Assembly: GCA_028274465.1 (NCBI GenBank)
Contig: CM051457.1
Span: 10,071,908-10,135,907 of the forward strand
From: Plantago ovata
Taxonomy: Eukaryota; Streptophyta; Magnoliopsida; Lamiales; Plantaginaceae
Length of the DNA: 64,000 nucleotides
Direction: 5' to 3'
The position numbers and the translations under genes were made by a program. Each line of letters starts with the position of its first letter. Within the stretch, counting starts at the first letter, position 1. This document shows, piece by piece, positions 12,401 to 23,640 of the stretch. The notes under the pieces are model-generated. The model was given only the letters and a program-made list of their open reading frames with translations, made no database searches and was not told the DNA's origin.

Positions 12401-15400
12401 ACCTATAATAGTTTGTTTTACCACATAAGAACATTTTTGCAAAGTTTTCTGTCCATAAATAGAAAAAGAAATCATATGTTTTTTCCTGTCTGCGCAATAT
12501 AATGGCCTTCTCTAACTGATACGTGAACCATTTATACATGAGATCACTATATTGTCCTTGTTTGGCTTTTGACAGGCAGGTGAGCAGATGAAACTTGAAT
12601 ATCAACGAAAGGTGTCATCCTTGAACAAGTTGAAGAAACGTAGCTCAAGCACAGAGGGACTTGAGAGAATGAAAGCTTCTGTTAGCCATCTGCACACAAG
12701 ATACATAGTTGATATGCAGTCCATGGACTCCACAGTTTCCGAAATTAATCGGTTGCGTGATGAACAATTATATCCGAAACTTGTTTCTCTTGTTGACGGG
12801 TGAGTTTTTGTGCATTTATCATTATTCTCGCTGATGGGGATAGCCGGATTGAAAAAAAAAAAAATAGAAAAACTATGTTTATGTCTGCGGTGAAAACCAT
12901 TTTGATGATCTTGTTTCCTCTTAGCACCACTAATGCACTTTTTGGTTTTCTTCTTTTGAAATTAAATGAATCATGTATTATTAACAGAAACCATATAACT
13001 TGAAAAGAAGGAACTTTGATGTTAGAGTTCATCTCTGGCTATAGCTATCATTGATTATCAATGTGGGGATTTTTGGTACCAAATTTGGAGATGGCTCTTA
13101 AGAATGCTGTGAAGTAATAACTGGCATTAGTGGTTTTTGAGAATTTCTTGTGTTTTTCCTTTTCACCTGACAGTAAGAGTATGACTCATCAGTTCAATCA
13201 CAAATTTCGTCATTATAATTCTTTAATGAATTTCATTAGATTGACTGAAAAGAGACGATCAATTTTTAGTTCAAAGGTTAACTTAAATTGTATTCTGGAA
13301 CTTGGTAATTTCTGGTGTAAATGTGAATAAAATAACCTAATTGAAGATATGACGGGCACACTATGCACGTACCTTTGAACATAAATTGCACTGGCATGCA
13401 TTTGACTGATTGTTATACAACACATGCCAATAAATTTGAACAATTGTGATGCACACACATACATCATTTTAAGTAGAAAAATCTCAGTTATACAAACAAG
13501 CTGAAGACTAGACTGATTTTCTTCTTTTCTTTTTCAGTTTTATTATTAAAAATTAATTTCTCAATGATACTGTATCTTGTAACCTCATTGAGTAGGTATA
13601 TCAAACTGATCTTTCTTTTCTTTTTGTGGTCATATGGAAATATCAGTTTGAACTGTATTTGAGAATTTGTTAGGTTCATTAATATGTTTAGTTAGTAAAC
13701 AGAATACGAAAACAACACATGAAGCTTACGCAGATCCAAACAGGCCAAAAAGATAATTTAAAAAGAAAAAAAAAGATGAAAAACTTTCAGATGTGCTGAC
13801 TTTTCTGTACTTCGACGGATAGAAATTAGAATAGCCAAGCCCAGTGTATAGGGCAGAGCGTAAAGTATTCTAGGAAATGCCTCGCTGTTGTTGAGTGATG
13901 TGCCTGCCTGCACATGCGTTACTAATAACAAACAACAGTAGGAATCAGTTATTTATTACTTTGATTCTTCAGCTTTTCGTTTTTGGTTTAAAGGGCAATA
14001 ATCTCTCTCCAAATTGTGAATTCAATCTCTGTTAAAAGAATTTGGTCTCATTTGAATGTCTTTGAATTAGAAGGTTATGGTATCTCAGAGGTGGAAAGTT
14101 CATCCATGCCATTATTGCTTTCTTTTTGTAGACCTCCTCTCATTTCATTACAACTGCGTCTTTAGTACATGTTTCTGGCTATCTCTTAAATTATATGTGT
14201 TACAGCCGCATGTATTGGTTGCCCCAAGACTAGACATAATTCTTCTACAGACATGCATATACCTACCATTAGTAATTTGCTTCTTTGGAGATCGGAGAGC
14301 AACATGTAGTGTAGTTTCATGCCAAATCACTGCTAGAGTGTAATATCTTACAGCTATCTTTTTAGGTTCTGTGTTAATGTTCAAATTTCACACCATTTAG
14401 CTTAGCCCGAGTAAGCTGTTTTATGTAACATCGTGTATTGTGACCCACTTGCATTATGTCGGCAAGGAGTCTCATTTCTTTAAAGCCCCCGCACTAACTC
14501 CCTTCATTCTAAATATATGAAGTATTTGTGCTTATCTTTCGAATTTGGAAATCAATGTGTTTGGTGGACTAGTAAAAAGATGAGAATTATATGCATATAT
14601 GAAACTTCAAATTTTGGTACAAGTCACATTGCATCTCTCTTTCTTTTTTTTTTTTTTTTTTTTTTTTAATTGTCTACCCCCCTGGATTCTTGTCTGTATT
14701 CTAAATGACACTGGTTTTTTTTACTCATAGGATGGTAGTGATGTGGGAGACTATGAGAATACACCATGAGAGCCAATCGAAGATTGTTCATGCTCTGAGG
14801 TCACTCGACATCTCTCAATCCCCAAAAGAAACAACTGACCACCACCACATTCAGACCCGTCAATTGGGTGGTGTTGTTCAGGACTGGCATAAGAATTTCA
14901 GTGAACTCATGTCACAACAGAAGGAATACATCAAAGCACTCAATAGCTGGTTAAAACTAAATCTCATTCCTATAGATACGAACTGGAAAGAAAAGGTTTC
15001 TTCTCCAGGTAGACCTGAAAACCCGCCAATACAAATTCTCCTACTTGCCTGGCAAGACAATCTTGAAAAACTCCCAGATGAACCTGCAAAAGCGACTATT
15101 AACAGTTTTGCCGCCACAATAAATACCATATGCCAATATCAAAAGGAGGAGTTGGAATATAGAAACAGGCGTGAAGAATCCAGGAAGGATCTGATTAGAA
15201 AGACTCGAGAGTTTGAGAATTGGCACAACAAGTTTATGCAGAAGAGAACACCTCCTGATGAAATGGATCCTGACCGTTCCCAGGAAAGTGATATGGTTGC
15301 GGAGCAGCAGTTCCGTGTTGAAGCAGCTAAACATAAATTGGAAGAAGATGAGGAAGCGTATCAAAGGCAATGTGTTCAAGTACGAGATAAGTCTCTTATG

Positions 15401-15523
15401 AGTCTGAAGAGCCACTTGCCTGAACTATTTAGGGCACTTGCAGACTTTTCTCTTGCTTGTTCGGATATGTACAATGACTTGAGGAAAATTGCCCGGTCAC
15501 GAGACAGAAATGCTGGAGGGTGA
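9446..15523 (+). CDS. DUF630/DUF632 protein (NRG2-like, putative bZIP-related)
   Basis: Four exons in frame: 9446-10367, 11584-11759, 12576-12799 and 14731-15523, giving 704 residues. The start MGCAQSKIENEE is the DUF630 signature. It has Gly2 for N-myristoylation and Cys3 as a possible palmitoylation site. Residues 1-60 are DUF630. Proline-rich stretches follow (residues 75-110), then an acidic and basic low-complexity linker. From about residue 270 (LVQIFVELDDCFLKASESAHDVSRMLEAARLHYHS begins the block) to the end is DUF632, largely coiled coil, with the conserved PIQILLLAWQ and EFENWHNKFM segments. The family includes Arabidopsis NRG2, a positive regulator of nitrate signalling that binds NLP7, but most members are uncharacterised. 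Intron 3 is about 1.9 kb and holds a T24 run at 14644-14667. The frame is intact. Confidence 0.92.
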
Positions 15524-16291
15524 AGGTTCCGTAGTTTGACAACTTGGGCTTCTAGCCTCTTCTCTTAAGCCATTCATTCTTGCCAAATTTATTTTGCAAA
15601 TAATTATTACTTGTGTTGTCTGTGTTATTGTGCTTGTGCTGTATAGTGAACTGATGAGTTTGTATTGTGTTTCCAAGTGTATTGTAACTTAAGACCATAC
15701 TGTATTTTTTGACGATACAAACCAAAAATGTAGCTAAAGATTTTACTGATTCATTGAGAAAACTGTATATTCCGGTGAGGCAGTTGTGACAGGAAATCCT
15801 TCATACATGTCTTTCAACAGTGCTAAAAAAGAGATTCCAACTTACTCAAAATGGTGTTCTCCTGGAACTCCATGTTATAAGTTACACAAGATAAACGTTG
15901 CAGACTTGCAGTTGTCTTTCAACAGTGCTAAAAATGAGATTCCAACTTGCTCAAAACTTACTCTTGGATCCAAATTGGGCCATTTCTCCGATAATAATTG
16001 TGGGTCATCTCTCTAAGAATGATTATGATTTTAAGACGTTGAAAATGTCTGATTATCCAAAACAAAATCAAGTGAAAATAAATTAGATTCCAAATTAAGG
16101 ATAACATACTTAAATAGTCCAATGTACTTGAATTGAGTAACATTATGGTGCGGTAATTGGGAAAAGAAAAGGCTAACATACTTAAGTTGAATGAGTTCCA
16201 TTTCAGTCCACTTTAATCTATACAAATGTACATAAAATCGAAGAACTATCTAAATTAAGAGCCAATAGTAATTATTAGTTAACTAATTAAG
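15524..16291. other. Intergenic spacer between converging genes
   Basis: 3' flanks of the DUF632 gene (plus) and small-protein copy A (minus). A 40-base direct repeat is visible: TCTTTCAACAGTGCTAAAAA plus GAGATTCCAACTT, at about 15810-15850 and 15914-15955. From about 16085 the sequence belongs to the 3' flank that is shared by all members of the small-protein cluster. Confidence 0.55.
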
Positions 16292-16597
16292 CTATGTTGA
16301 AACAACTGCAAAGCGAGCTGAAAAGGAACGGCAGAGGTCGTCAGAATCATCATCCTGCATGAAACCGTTGTCAAAATTCTGAGAGTAAGAGTTGGGATCG
16401 TAGGTGAACGTCATCCTTGACTTTGAATATTTGGACACTCTCTTGTTGTTCTTCTTCTTGTTGTTGTTTTGTTTTTTCAACTTTTTCCACATCTGCGTCC
16501 ATATTTGAGGAGCTTCGGTTCTTTCTACAGGATCAGGCCTAGAGCAGATCTGGGTTGAGCTCATGTCCCATGTTGGTTGCTTCTGATCCATCATCAT
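16292..16597 (-). CDS. Small plant protein, cluster copy A (unknown function)
   Basis: Single-exon frame of 101 residues, starting MMMDQKQPTWDMSS. Copies B and C suggest the third Met (16591) as an equally good start. Visible blocks in order: a short polar N-terminus, APQIWTQMWKKLKKQ, a Lys/Asn-rich stretch, then TFTYDPNSYSQNFDNG and RSFSARFA near the C-terminus. The last two motifs are shared with all other copies in this window and with a plant-specific family of unknown role that I recognise but cannot name. No signal peptide, membrane segment or catalytic motif is seen. Basic centre and conserved aromatic/acidic tail suggest a protein-interaction microprotein; this is inference. Confidence 0.75.
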   Translation of the reverse strand: MMMDQKQPTWDMSSTQICSRPDPVERTEAPQIWTQMWKKLKKQNNNKKKNNKRVSKYSKSRMTFTYDPNSYSQNFDNGFMQDDDSDDLCRSFSARFAVVST

Positions 16598-16705
16598 AGT
16601 AGTACAAATTGAAATTGTGAATTTGTAGTTGATTGAGTTTACAAGTGCAGGTTTGGATAATTGAATTGGATATAAAGTAATATGTATTGTGAGGGTTTCT
16701 GAGGC

Positions 16706-16714
16706 ATATATATA
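16706..16714 (-). promoter_or_regulatory. TATA box of copy A
   Basis: Read on the minus strand the sequence is CTTATATATATG, about 110 bases upstream of the start codon. The same element sits at a similar distance in copies B, C, D and E. Confidence 0.6.
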
Positions 16715-17479
16715 AGTGAGGGTTACAAAGTTAGATCCATTTTCATTCATAGTATACCTAACTTGAATGGTCCACTTTCGGCAGCACAATACAGTGGCAT
16801 GCTCACTTTTACAGTCATGCATGTTGTCACGGGATGAATTTTGATCTTCGAAAGTATATATGAAACGTCATAAACAGTTTGGCTTTCTTACTAGTTTGAA
16901 TGGAACTACGACGACTGATGACTCTTTAATTTTAATATCATCTGAATATTCATAATAATCAAAAGAGTAATGGCAAGCTCAACATCATTACATAAGAGTC
17001 AGAGCCTGATGCATCATGGTTCCAAAATACAAGTTAATTAATGACAATCTATCAAGATACCATTACATCCAAGGGAAAAATACATATATAAACCACTATA
17101 CAACATTAATTGCAAAAATAGCCACCTTAAAAAACAATTACAAAAGTTCGCTACAGTAGATCCGGATTTCAAAAACTCGCTACAGTAGATTTAATAAATA
17201 TTTTAAAATCCGGAAGCTAGTTTCAGCCACCGAAACTATGAAACTAGCAAAAAAAATGACTGAAACTAACTAAAAATGACTGGAAAAAGTTGAAACTAAC
17301 TGTTAATTTTATATTTTTCCTAAAATTAACCTTTAAAATGAGTTTTTAATTTTATAAAATGATTAAATTAACTCTAAAACTTATTTATGCTAAACTAAAA
17401 AAATTAAAAAAAATATGAAAACTATAATTATAAAAATATAAATCATTATTTTAACTGAAAAAATAGTTTCAACAGATAA

Positions 17480-18020
17480 AAGCTAGTTTCAGAACCTAGT
17501 ATTAGACAAAAGATTAGTTCAGAAGCTAGTTTCAAACACAAGCTAGTTTAATAAACTGGCTGAAACTAGTTTTGAAACTAACTATTAATGCTAGTTTCAA
17601 CATGATAAAATGTTATTTTCATTAGTTTCAGCATGATAAAATGTTATTTCCATTAGTTTCAACAACAAAAATGCTATTTTTCATTAGTTTCAGTATCATA
17701 AGTGCTAGTTTCAGCAACAAAAATGCTAGTCTCAACAACACAAATGCTAGTCTCATCAGTTTCAGCAACACAAATGCTAGTTTCAAACAACTAAATGCTA
17801 GTTTCAACGACTAAATGCTATTTTCATTAGTTTAAGCATCATAAGTGCTAGTTTCATAAAAAAATGCTAGTTTCATTAGTTTCGGCAAACACGAATGCTA
17901 ATTTCATTTGCTTCGGCATCACAAGTGAACACAAAAATGCTATTTTCATTAGATTCAATAACACATATGCTAGTTTCATTAGTTTTCAGCAACACAAATG
18001 CTAGTTTCATTAGTTTCTGT
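17480..18020. repeat. Degenerate minisatellite (ATGCTAGTTTCA units)
   Basis: At least fifteen copies of units built from AATGCTAGTTTCATTAG and TTTCAGCAACACA, about 26-30 bases each, with many substitutions and partial units. No translation is conserved across units, so it is not coding. Confidence 0.85.
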
Positions 18021-18629
18021 ATATAAATATTAATTTGTTAGAAAAAATAGTTAAATATAATTAGTTAGTAATTAATTAACACTAATGGATGTCAAAAACA
18101 CCTTCAAAATCCATTTGAGCGAGAAAAATGGACTCCATATCCAATTTAGTGAGATTTTGGAGAGTACTTGATTAAATTTTAGGGCACCAAAAATAGAATG
18201 ACCTTTTTTGTAAGAGGTTTTTGAAAGTGGTTGTTTTAGCAATTAGGTACTATAGAATGGTTGTTTTATGTAATTTTCTATACATCCTAATTTTGGTTTA
18301 ATACTTTCAGGCTGCAGTCCGAGAAATTAGCAAGCGTGTTTCTCAATTTCGCTAGCGTTTTGGTAATTTTTGTTTTCTTGTTTCTTTTTTGGATTAATTA
18401 CAAATTGGTGATGTTCCTAATAGTTTCTATTCAATTAGTGATAGATGTTAAACTTATCTCAAATTAGTGTCCAAATTTGTTGTGACTAAATTAACCTACT
18501 TAATTTAAGGAACTAATTGAACTTATTCTCGTATGCTCCTATTATTAGTTAGTTAGTTACGTGAATTCAAAATTTAAATTACAACTAAATTTAATTTAAA
18601 AATATCTTAGAGACCTTAAATTCTTTCAT

Positions 18630-18990
18630 GTCAAATAATTACAATCTCCAGCATCCCATCTAATATATTGTTAAAATTAACAAGTTTCACTCATATCACC
18701 AAACATCTAATAATTATAATATCAAAGCCTCTCATCTAATCTCCAAGCATCCCATCTAATCTATTGTTAAAATTAACAATTTTTCACTCATATCACCAAG
18801 CATCTAGTAATTACAATATATAAGCATCCCATTCAATCTCCAAGCGTCCCATCTAATATCTGGTAAAAATTAATAATTTTTCACGCATATCCCCAAGCAT
18901 CTAATAATTACGATCTCCAAGTATCCCATCTAATCTCCAAGCATCCCATGTAATCTATCGTTAAAATAAACAATTTTCAATCATATAACC
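18630..18990. repeat. Four-copy tandem repeat (CAAGCATCCCATCTAAT)
   Basis: Units of roughly 90-130 bases contain CAAGCATCCCATCTAAT, TGTTAAAATTAACAA and TCACTCATATCACCAA, then ATCTAATAATTACAAT. Four imperfect copies are readable. It is noncoding. Confidence 0.75.
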
Positions 18991-19867
18991 AATTTCAAGT
19001 ATCAACATAACCTAAATTGCAAGCATCAAGCACAAAAAGTTATAAATTCGTAAAACAAAATTCTAATTCATTACCAATCTACAAAGCATCCCAAATTACA
19101 AGTAACTTCACCTGAAATCGTTGTAGCTCAAGCACCTCTTTTATCCGTTCGTATAACAGTCATCACCGATGCCAATCGATTCCAGGTGGAAGGCTATTCA
19201 TTCTTAGCAATTGACGCCTTGGCGGAATAGCAAGAGATTAAAGCACTCAAATCACTCTAATCTTGTGCCTCATTAATTAACTTAATTACTCTTCGTGTGA
19301 TTGTGATTTTGTGAGAGATTCTTGATGTGTTTCATGTTTGCCTAGACTATATGGCCTGATCATTAATAGATGTTTCTTGATTCTAAAAAATAATAGTAAT
19401 AAATAATAAATAATAGATAATGTGATGTTCGAGAAAATTTAGGAAGGTAATTAACCATATTAATACTAAAATTAGTAAAATTATCAATTCGTAAAAAGTA
19501 TTCACTAAATTGACAGAAAGTTTTTAGGTTACACTAATTTGATAGAAAGTGTTAAAAGTATCACTAATTTATAATTATTCCTTCTTTTTTTGAGACATTT
19601 TTACAATGACCAGATTTAAAAAAAAATAAATAAATAAATAAAATGTGTCACCATGAAGATGTGGCAGCGAATTGAACACTAATTCTCCTTAGTGCGCGAA
19701 TTCGAGTGCCACGTGGACATGCGGGTGATGACGGTGCTTGAAATTTAAACTTTGGACGAAAATTGTCACGATATTGAAACTTTGGACGAGAATTACATGG
19801 CCAACAAACGTTGGACTGCATGTGCCATCGGACAAAGTTAGTGGACGATTTTTGCTATTTTCCCACC

Positions 19868-20420
19868 GATGACTCTCTTTTAATAACATTTGGATAGGAT
19901 CGGATATGCTCTGCTGTTCACCTTTTGAATGCTCCATTCAACTTGTGCAGACATGAATTCTGAGGCATGCATTATCCTAATTTGAACTTTCCTCTCTGGT
20001 TTTTCATTGATCAATCTCATTTTATTTACTTTACAACTTTATCTTAAAGCTAAAGCTAAATTAAGAAGACAGAATGACATCAAAGTCCATTTTACCTCTT
20101 CAAAAGTGACTCACCACCACTGGCCCTGCTCTTTCTTTCTTGGCGCCGACTTAATGGATCCCTCCGTTTTAATAGCTTATCTAGATTCTCGTCACAAAGT
20201 ATACATACAGATTACAGAGATGAATAAAACAGAAAGAATTGGATTATTTTAAGAGTAGTACATTGTGTCTTAAAAATTGTACTGTTAATAAAGGTGTTTA
20301 GAGATAATGTTGTACCTGCATGTGTTTGAGTTGTATCTTAGCAGTTAGGCCGTTAGTTAGTAGTACTACTATAACAAACTCGCTCTTTAATTATAAACAG
20401 AGCTCCACTTTCACATCGTC
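19868..20420. promoter_or_regulatory. Conserved distal block of the cluster, copy A'
   Basis: Contains, in order, TTTGGATAGG, GCTGTTCACCTTTTGAATG, CTCCATTCAACTTGT, GACAGAATGACATC, CCATTTTACCTCTTCAAAA, CTGGCCCTGCTCTTTCTTT and finally GCAGTTAGGC with TATAAACAGAGCTCC. The same order recurs behind copies B and C and partly behind D and E. The final TATAAACAG element points to the plus strand, about 230 bases before the broken gene at 20622, which suggests the block was a bidirectional promoter. Confidence 0.6.
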
Positions 20421-20621
20421 CTAGTCCTAGTTAAACAAAAATTTAATCAGGGAAATCTAGTCCTAGTCCTAGTTAAACACGAATTTAATTCCTAGTGTAA
20501 TATGGCTAGCTATATCATTCCTCAAAATCAGAGACCAACAACAATCCATTCACGATCGACCAACAGTTACTAGAAATTAGGTAAGAAAGGAAGCAATTAT
20601 TATTATTATAGATTAATAATC

Positions 20622-21808
20622 ATGTTTTATACACCAATCATTCAGATTGTGAACAAGAGCAAGTGGCGTATCTCTTTGACGGATGAGAGACAGAGTATAT
20701 AGTCCATGACTTGAAGCCTGGAGAATCTATCATGAACCAGAACAGGTTGCAGCTCCGTTCCCGCAGGAGCGAGCAGTTGAAGGGTTCTCTCAAGTAGAGG
20801 GTTCGTGTCCCAAGGATGGGCGTGGGACCAATATTACAATCTGGGCATCAGAGATCATACCTGTTCTTGTACGACTCATATTCAAAATCGTTCCAATGGG
20901 AAACAGAAAGGTGCTCCGTATGGAAGGAATTCCGTTCAAGAATGATATAGATGAATCGTCTATAGGGTGTAGGAGCGTGACCACATGAATCGTCCTTTCT
21001 CGATCGATTGAACCCCGGATCACATCATTAAATTACTTGCCACTTGTCCCTAAGGGCATAGGGTGTAGGGGGTTGACTAGGGGTCTTTCAATGCTATCCC
21101 GGACCACATCTTTAAATTGCTTGCCACGTATCCATAAGGATATAGGGTGTAGGAGGTTGGCTAGGGATAGTAGCTCGTAACTAAAAGATTTGATGGTTTG
21201 GTCCTTGGGTGCGAAGGAAGCTTATGGTCTGGTCTCTGTTTTAGCCTTGTCTGTTTGAGGCTTGAAGGCGCTCGTCCTCAATGTTCCTGATAAGCAGTGT
21301 GCTTGCTTGGCCCTTTGATGACTTCCTGCTCCTCCAAGTATTCTCAAGTTGTGTATTGGTTAGAAGTTGATAGCTAGACATGTACTATTACAAGATAATT
21401 ACTAGCTGGTTTCTGTGTTCTCGATCCTTTTGTCCTTGTTTGTTTTTTAGTAGTTTAGCGGTTTGGATGAATTACCCGGTGTTGTCCGTTCGGAGTTGTA
21501 GTTTGGATGTACCCCCTTGAGTATTTCTTATACTCGTTTTATTAATAAATTTTTTTAGCCGTTTAAAAAAAAAAAAGAATGATATAGATGTTCTTTTGAG
21601 TTCCAAGTATTTGGGTTTAGTGTTGATGAGAAATTATTTCTGGAACAGACGACCTCACCGTATAGTAGCTCAGGAGAACGTGCCGAGGGAGGCAATTATC
21701 TCTTCATCAGCACACAACTACGATGACCGGAGTTCCATAGTCTTCTACGTGTTATTACTCTTCTTTCTTGTTATACTTTACTATGTTGTTTCCTTTGTCT
21801 GCACTTAA
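20622..21808 (+). pseudogene. Broken plus-strand gene of unknown family, split by a LINE
   Basis: A reading frame opens with MFYTPIIQIVNKSKWRISL shortly after a TATAAACAG element, and coding-like sequence continues to 21808, ending in a hydrophobic tail (FYVLLLFFLVILYYVV) that looks like a C-terminal membrane anchor. A 621-base LINE fragment sits inside (20954-21574), and the coding on either side is in a consistent register outside the insert. A few frame disruptions are also present upstream of the LINE, so the locus is dead. Segments such as TNITIWASEIIPVLVRLI read as real protein. I do not recognise the family. It may have been the divergent partner of small-protein copy A. Confidence 0.5.
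20954..21574 (+). mobile_element. 5'-truncated LINE with poly(A) and 16-bp target duplication
   Basis: The inserted segment ends in GCCGTTTAAAAAAAAAAAA after TTTTATTAATAAATTTTTT, typical of plant L1 3' ends. AAGAATGATATAGATG flanks it on both sides (20938-20953 and 21575-21590), the first two A being ambiguous with the tail. The body is 3' UTR only. It contains two tandem copies of a roughly 80-base unit with TTAAATTACTTGCCAC and ATAGGGTGTAGG (about 21015-21085 and 21100-21175). The same words occur in the LINE at the right end of the window, so both belong to one family. Confidence 0.85.
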
Positions 21809-22357
21809 ATTAGGGCATTAGGTAGGTAAATATTACTCCTCTGCGCTTCCTTCCCCTGCGCCCGAATTTTCGAGACATTGCCCTTTTATATGTAGTATAT
21901 GTTTCCTTGTCAAACTCGATATATTGTCATTATCTTTTATTATTTATTTTTCCTTAACCAAGCATATTTCTTAACGGATCAGTACTTAATTGTTAATCAG
22001 CTAGCTACATGACATGTAAATCACTACTTAATTCGTTAGGTTTTTTTTTTCAATTACTTTGAAGCCTTAATTGTCATTAATGAAATCTTACACAAACACA
22101 TTGTTAAATAAGTCGAACAATTCACTTGAATCGAGTAATTACACAAACACATACTTAAATGGCTAAATTCACTTGAATCGAGTAATTACATAATTAGGAA
22201 GAGAAAAGGCTAACATAAGTTGAATGATATCCATTCCGGCCAGTCGAATTTAATCTATGCAAGTGTACATAAGATCGAAGAACTATCTAAATTAAATATC
22301 AAATTCAATGGTAATCCTAATTCCTAATTACTAGTAGTAATTAGTTAATCAAGCTTG
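21809..22357. other. Intergenic spacer with cluster-type 3' flank
   Basis: No gene seen. From about 22130 the sequence matches the 3' flank of copy A (GGAAGAGAAAAGGCTAACAT, GTACATAAGATCGAAGAAC), showing that the duplicated unit includes the downstream region. Confidence 0.55.
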
Positions 22358-22654
22358 CTATGTTGAAATAACTGCAAAACGAGCTGAAAACGAACGGTAG
22401 AGATCGTCAGAATCATCCCACATGAAACCGTTGTCGAAATTCTGGGAGTAAGAGTTGGCATCGTAGGTGAACGTCATCCTTGACTTGGAATACTTGGACA
22501 CTCTCTTATTGTTCTTCTTCTTGTTGCTGTTCTGTTTCTTCAACTTTTTCCACATTTGCGTCCAAATTTGAGGAGCGTCGGTTCTTGCTACTGGGTCAGG
22601 CCTAGAGCAGATCTGGGTTGAGCTCATGTCCCATGTTGGATGCTGCTGATCCAT
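22358..22654 (-). CDS. Small plant protein, cluster copy B (unknown function)
   Basis: Single exon, 98 residues, starting MDQQHPTWDMSSTQICSRPD. It is nearly the same as copy A, with identical TQMWKKLKKQN, RVSKYSKSRMTFTYD and RSFSARFA blocks. Lacks the extra acidic residues of A in the NGFMWDDSDDLYRS region. The start was fixed by alignment to C and by the TATA box about 115 bases upstream. Intact frame and conserved promoter argue for a working gene. Copies A and B are the most similar pair, pointing to a recent duplication. Confidence 0.75.
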   Translation of the reverse strand: MDQQHPTWDMSSTQICSRPDPVARTDAPQIWTQMWKKLKKQNSNKKKNNKRVSKYSKSRMTFTYDANSYSQNFDNGFMWDDSDDLYRSFSARFAVIST

Positions 22655-22766
22655 TATAGTAGTAAAAATAACAAATTGATATTGTGAATTTGTAGTTGAT
22701 TTAGTTTACAAGTGTAGATTTGGATAATTGATAATGTAGATGTATTAATATGGGTGTGTGAGGAGG

Positions 22767-22777
22767 TATATATATAA
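22767..22777 (-). promoter_or_regulatory. TATA box of copy B
   Basis: TATATATATAC on the minus strand, followed by the same CTCACTTATA context seen in copies A and C. Confidence 0.6.
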
Positions 22778-22974
22778 GTGAGGATTACAAAGTTAGATTC
22801 ATTTTCATTCTAAGTGTACCGTATAACTTGTATGGTCCACTTTCCGCGGCATAACACAGTGGAACGATCACTTTTACAGTCATGCATGTTGTCACGCGAA
22901 GTAACTTTGCTCTTCAAAAGTATGAAACGTCACAATACACTTTGGCTTTCTTACTGGTTTGAATGGAACTGTGA

Positions 22975-23640
22975 CGACTGACGACTCTTTAATTTTAATA
23001 TCATTTTGGATAGGTATATGCTGCTGTTCACCTTTTGAATGCTCCACTCAACTTGTGTAGACATGAAATCTAAAAGGCTGAGGCATGCATGATGCATCTA
23101 CCTAACTTATCCTAATTTGATGGATATTTCCTCTTTCGTTTTTCATTGATCGATCTCGCTTTTATGTATTTACCACTTTATCTTATGGATAAATTAAAGA
23201 AGACAGAATGACATGGAAATCCATTTTACCTCTTCAAAACTGACTCACCTCTGGCCCTGCTCTTTCTTTCTTTATGCCGACTTAATCCCCCCCTTTTTGA
23301 TAGCTTATCTAGTAGATTCACGTCATAAAGTAAATCTGTAGAGAGATTATATTGGTTCCAAAATGAATGTCGCACTACTTGTGGAGAAAAAAACAACAAC
23401 AACTGGGTTTTGGAATTAGCTAAAACAGGAAGAAATGGATTACAAGTTGTACCTGCAAGGCTACAGGGTATAGTATTTGATAAATGTTGTACTGTTAAAG
23501 GTGTAGGTATTGACGTTGTACCTACAGGTATTTGAGTTGTGCCTAGCAGTTAGGTTGTTAGTTAGTACTACTAATTAGGTGTACTATAAAACAACAAACT
23601 CGCTCTTTATAAACAGGGCTCCAGTTTTCACGTAAACCAC
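22975..23640. promoter_or_regulatory. Conserved distal block, copy B'
   Basis: Continuous with the copy B promoter. It has the same word order as A' (TTTTGGATAGG, GCTGTTCACCTTTTGAATG, GACAGAATGACATGG, CCATTTTACCTCTTCAAAA, CTGGCCCTGCTCTTTC) and ends with CTTTATAAACAGGGCTCCAG. No plus-strand gene follows here, unlike A'. Confidence 0.6.

Larger units (their letters stand above)
16926..19867. other. About 2.9 kb extra DNA between copy A and its distal upstream block
   Basis: In copies B and C the proximal promoter runs straight into a conserved distal block (TTTGGATAGG...). In copy A the proximal part ends near 16940 and the distal block begins only at 19868. The words GATGACTCT and TTTAAT...AATA.CAT occur at both edges (16917-16941 and 19868-19893). 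The left edge is closer to copy B and the right edge to copy C, so this may be a collapsed pair of units rather than a simple insertion. The interior holds no genes, only the two repeat arrays listed separately, a KN-type AT-rich filler and no recognisable transposon ends. Confidence 0.45.
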
